DNA of 6,852 bases, from NCBI GenBank assembly GCA_016839865.1, contig JAEOTN010000085.1, positions 1 through 6,852 of the forward strand, in the 5' to 3' direction. This document shows positions 5,109 through 6,852 of the stretch, piece by piece. How positions within the stretch are numbered: position 1 is the first letter of the stretch; every line of letters begins with the position of its first letter. The notes beneath the pieces are model-generated. The model ran no database searches and was not told the origin of the DNA. It saw only the letters and a program-made list of their open reading frames with translations. Made by a program: the position numbers and the translations under genes. Source of the DNA: Promethearchaeota archaeon. Lineage in GTDB: Archaea; Asgardarchaeota; Lokiarchaeia; Sigynarchaeales; MK-D1.

Positions 5109-5912
5109 AACAATATTCAAAATCGACAAGCTAGAATGAAGAGCCTCTTCTATTTTTACTGTTTTTGTACCTTGTGACGGAATGAAATTTATCCATTTAT
5201 CGACTAATTCATGATTTTTAATATAACCTTTAAGGGATCCTCTTATAGGTCCAAAAATGATGAGAAAAAGTTGTTTATTTTGGGATTGAAGTGTCTGAAG
5301 AATGGTGCAGTTAAGTTGTTGACCAGATCTAGTCGCGCCAATAACAAAAAAATCAGTGTTTTTCCTAAGAAATTCCTCAATAGTGGCATTTGATATATGA
5401 AACTCAGTTTTCCAGTAACCGGGAGTGAATTGTACTAATTCAATAAAATGAGTCTGATTATTTGTTTTCACAATAACATTATCTCCCTTTACCGCAGAAG
5501 AGCGATGAGAAATTTCAATAAGATTCTTTTTTCCAATATCGATTCTTACTTTTGATTTATTAGATGATACAACTTTTCCTGCCAGAAAGGTTGAAACCTC
5601 ATGTTGTAGCCCAATATGGCTTGGAGCATGAAGTGGAGGGAGAATGGCAGTGTACCGAAGATTTGGAAGAGAAGGATGATATTTTCGCAAATAGGGCGGA
5701 TCAAGCATGTACGTCATTATGTCATGCAAAATTTTCTTGTCTTTTGAGGAACCAGAATCATTGTAAAAATACAATTGCTGAATTCGAAACATTGTAACAG
5801 TTCTTAAAATCTGACCAAGTTTTCTAGTCTTTAAGAGTAGTGTATCTTCATTGGTTAATAACGAGTCTGGAAGAAGAATTGAAAACCGACTAGTATTCTG
5901 GAATTCTTGCAT
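5091..5912 (-). CDS. SPOUT-class RNA methyltransferase (SPOUT1/C9orf114-like)
   Basis: A 273-residue member of the archaeal and eukaryotic putative RNA methyltransferase family related to human C9orf114/SPOUT1 (Pfam Methyltrn_RNA_3). The family signatures occur in order. FSILLPDSLL opens the SPOUT fold. LLLKTRKLGQILRTVTMFRIQQLYFYND (25-52) follows. LDPPYLRK (70-77) and ILPPLHAPSH (90-99) are the most typical pieces. An inserted OB-like segment spans about 110-162 (KVVSSNKSKVRIDIG and KGDNVIVK). The cofactor-binding trefoil half contains FVIGATRSG (189-197), FGPIRGSLKG (220-229) and IPSQGTKTVKIEEAL (244-258), the last matching the family's P-x-Q-G-T-x-T-V-R/K-x-E-E-A. The protein should transfer a methyl group from S-adenosylmethionine to RNA, probably rRNA; the exact site is not readable from sequence. 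It overlaps rps17e tail to tail by 18 bp and shares a palindromic TATA element with the UPF0148 gene. The ATG at 5912 is the first suitable start. Confidence 0.88.
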   Translation of the reverse strand: MQEFQNTSRFSILLPDSLLTNEDTLLLKTRKLGQILRTVTMFRIQQLYFYNDSGSSKDKKILHDIMTYMLDPPYLRKYHPSLPNLRYTAILPPLHAPSHIGLQHEVSTFLAGKVVSSNKSKVRIDIGKKNLIEISHRSSAVKGDNVIVKTNNQTHFIELVQFTPGYWKTEFHISNATIEEFLRKNTDFFVIGATRSGQQLNCTILQTLQSQNKQLFLIIFGPIRGSLKGYIKNHELVDKWINFIPSQGTKTVKIEEALHSSLSILNIVSLNVK

Positions 5913-5936
5913 TGCATTCCATTCATTTTATCTCGA

Positions 5937-5949
5937 TATAAATTTTATA
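5937..5949. promoter_or_regulatory. palindromic TATA element, bidirectional promoter
   Basis: TATAAATTTTATA is an inverted repeat: TATAAA, one T, TTTATA. The plus-strand copy (5937-5942) is centred about 28 bp before the ATG at 5968, and the minus-strand copy (5949-5944) about 34 bp before the ATG at 5912. Plus transcription should be leaderless and minus transcription should have a leader of a few bases. The SPOUT and UPF0148 genes probably start from this one element. Confidence 0.6.
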
Positions 5950-5967
5950 GTCAATGTTGTATTAGTT

Positions 5968-6369
5968 ATGGCAATGCAAGACAAAGAAGACCAATTGATA
6001 AAAAAAATGGCAAAACTTCTTCAAGAAGGCGCAACGATGTTGGATAAGGTATGTCCTCAATGCAACACTCTGATATATCGGCTTCCAGATAAGAAGATCA
6101 TTTGTCCTTCCTGTAATAGAGAAATTATTATCCAAAAAGAAGAATCCTTACCACAAAAGAATGTTGTTAGTACTAATCAAATAAATCATGACTTTTCATC
6201 TGTAAGAAATATAGTGTTTTCTAAAATTGCACTACTTAGTCAGATTTTGCAATCAGAGAATGATATTTATCAAGTTGAAAAAATCCTCACCATCATTGAT
6301 AAAACTCTTCAAGTATATGAAAGAATTAGTAATCTACATACTCCATCCCGTGAAAAAAGACATGGATAA
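5968..6369 (+). CDS. UPF0148 / Sjogren's autoantigen-1-like zinc-ribbon protein
   Basis: A 133-residue protein of the archaeal and eukaryotic UPF0148 family (Sjogren's syndrome/scleroderma autoantigen 1, p27). It begins with the typical helix KKMAKLLQEGATMLDKVCPQC (12-32). The zinc ribbon is CPQC (29-32), a 13-residue spacer, and CPSC (46-49), so all four ligands are present. A low-complexity linker (about 55-72) leads to a C-terminal helix (75-122), which the family usually carries in shorter form. The molecular function is not established; binding to nucleic acid or a partner through the ribbon is an inference. The ATG at 5968 was chosen because a TATAAA box lies 26-31 bp upstream. The longer frame back to 5851 overlaps the SPOUT gene and has no family sequence. 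A second ATG at 5974 is possible. The stop overlaps the YbjN-like gene by 8 bp, so the two are probably co-translated. Confidence 0.85.
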   Translation: MAMQDKEDQLIKKMAKLLQEGATMLDKVCPQCNTLIYRLPDKKIICPSCNREIIIQKEESLPQKNVVSTNQINHDFSSVRNIVFSKIALLSQILQSENDIYQVEKILTIIDKTLQVYERISNLHTPSREKRHG

Positions 6370-6766
6370 AAAAGCCAAATTACAATCAGTTTTAGATAAA
6401 ACGGGTTTGACTTATGAAACTCAACCAGATTTTTTTTCTACGATCTGGAAAATTTCAAACTCAATTAAGATAAATGTAATAATATCGAATGAGATCCATT
6501 CTGATTGGGTGCATATATTATGTAAAATTGGACCATTCTCTCTTTTTCCCCAATTAAATCCAAAATTAGTATTACGATTGAACAATTCAGTTATCGGTAC
6601 AAAAATATCTTTAGACGTTGATCAAAATCTCATTTGTAGTGCTGAAATCATGTCTCTTGGCTTATCAGAATCTTATCTCAAACAGCAGATCACCCAAGTC
6701 GTGAAAATGGTTACGCTTTTTTATGATATGTTGGAAAAAGAAAATTTAAAATGGGATAATGCATGA
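6362..6766 (+). CDS. YbjN-like / secretion-chaperone-like fold protein
   Basis: A 134-residue soluble protein that looks like the YbjN family, whose fold is shared with type III secretion chaperones (CesT-like). Visible are an N-terminal helix (MDKKAKLQSVLDKTGL), an early strand with an aromatic core (FFSTIWKISNSIKINVIISN), a second strand pair (WVHILCKIGPFSL), the typical L-x-L-N segment (LVLRLNNSVIGTKISLDVDQNLICSAEI, about 72-99), and a long C-terminal helix (about 104-131). Such proteins usually bind partner proteins; the partner here is unknown. The start at 6362 lies inside the end of the UPF0148 gene (8-bp overlap) with GTGA 9 nt before it, so expression is probably coupled. The frame is open further upstream to 6227, but that part is the zinc-ribbon gene read out of frame. 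The last 20-odd bases carry the likely promoter of the tRNA gene that begins 12 bp downstream. Confidence 0.7.
   Translation: MDKKAKLQSVLDKTGLTYETQPDFFSTIWKISNSIKINVIISNEIHSDWVHILCKIGPFSLFPQLNPKLVLRLNNSVIGTKISLDVDQNLICSAEIMSLGLSESYLKQQITQVVKMVTLFYDMLEKENLKWDNA
6741..6752 (+). promoter_or_regulatory. likely tRNA-Glu promoter inside the YbjN-like gene
   Basis: AAAATTTAAAAT is centred about 32 bp before the first base of the tRNA, in the last codons of the upstream gene. This is a reasonable TATA position allowing a 5' leader of a few bases. The 12-bp gap after the stop codon is too short to hold a promoter by itself. Confidence 0.45.
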
Positions 6767-6778
6767 TCCCTAAATTAA

Positions 6779-6852
6779 GCTTCGATAGTGTAGCTCGGTC
6801 AAGCATGTGAGGCTCTCACCCTTGCGACGCGGGTTCGAATCCCGCTCGAAGC
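6779..6852 (+). tRNA. tRNA-Glu (anticodon CTC)
   Basis: A complete 74-base cloverleaf. The acceptor stem is GCTTCGA with TCGAAGC (7 of 7 pairs). The D stem is GTGT with GCAT (two G-U pairs), its loop containing GG. The anticodon stem is TGAGG with CCTTG (G-U pairs in the two outer positions), with loop CTCTCAC. The T stem is GCGGG with CCCGC around loop TTCGAAT. The anticodon at 6815-6817 is CTC, which reads the Glu codon GAG. The variable loop has four bases. There is no intron, and no CCA is visible because the window ends at the discriminator side of the acceptor stem, so CCA must be added after transcription or lies outside. Its 5' end would be matured by RNase P, whose RNA is encoded in the same window. 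Confidence 0.95.

Noticed and set aside
5211..5797. Plus-strand open frames opposite the SPOUT methyltransferase gene (5211-5393 and 5564-5797).
   Set aside because: The minus-strand frame carries a complete set of family motifs through this interval, so the plus frames are antisense shadows.
5851..5967. Upstream extension of the UPF0148 frame.
   Set aside because: It overlaps the start of the SPOUT gene and the palindromic TATA. Family similarity begins only near the ATG at 5968.
6227..6361. Upstream extension of the YbjN-like frame.
   Set aside because: It is the zinc-ribbon gene read in another frame. The family-like sequence begins at the ATG at 6362.

Overview
The window is AT-rich archaeal chromosomal DNA. 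The evidence is an Orc1/Cdc6-type AAA+ protein, ribosomal protein S17e, an archaeal-type prepilin peptidase, an archaeal SPOUT RNA methyltransferase, a UPF0148 zinc-ribbon protein, TATA-type promoters set for leaderless or near-leaderless transcripts, and GGTG/GGAGGT ribosome sites in front of some genes. The phylum cannot be fixed from the sequence. An Asgard (Heimdall-like) lineage is my guess and no more than that. I see no insertion sequence, CRISPR array or phage gene.

Layout, left to right. (1) A minus-strand gene running off the left edge (1-713) encodes a Cys-rich protein. It is divergent from a tiny Flp-type pilin (756-953), and one AT block serves both. (2) Tail to tail with the pilin, 1 bp apart, lies the end of a three-gene minus-strand operon. 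Its order is orc1/cdc6-like AAA+ (3099-1906), winged-helix regulator (1904-1611), then prepilin peptidase (1611-955), with touching or overlapping junctions. (3) Divergent from that operon is a PRC-barrel-like protein (3227-3559), followed by a gap of about 350 bp without protein genes. The gap folds convincingly as an RNase P RNA (about 3598-3912, plus strand). (4) A single-pass, sequon-rich surface protein (4791-3916, minus) is divergent from rps17e (4887-5108). (5) The S17e gene overlaps, tail to tail, a SPOUT methyltransferase gene (5912-5091, minus). (6) The SPOUT gene shares a palindromic TATA element with a plus-strand pair, UPF0148 zinc ribbon then YbjN-like protein. This pair is followed at once by tRNA-Glu(CTC), which ends at the last base of the window.

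Two themes stand out. The right half holds translation and RNA-maturation genes: RNase P RNA, S17e, a SPOUT methyltransferase and tRNA-Glu. The left half holds a small type IV pilus-like module (pilin, peptidase, possibly the Cys-rich edge protein). Its peptidase is translationally linked to a DNA-binding regulator and to a divergent Orc1/Cdc6 paralogue that has lost the usual sensor-1 Asn and box VII Arg. That link is the most unusual aspect of the protein-coding content.
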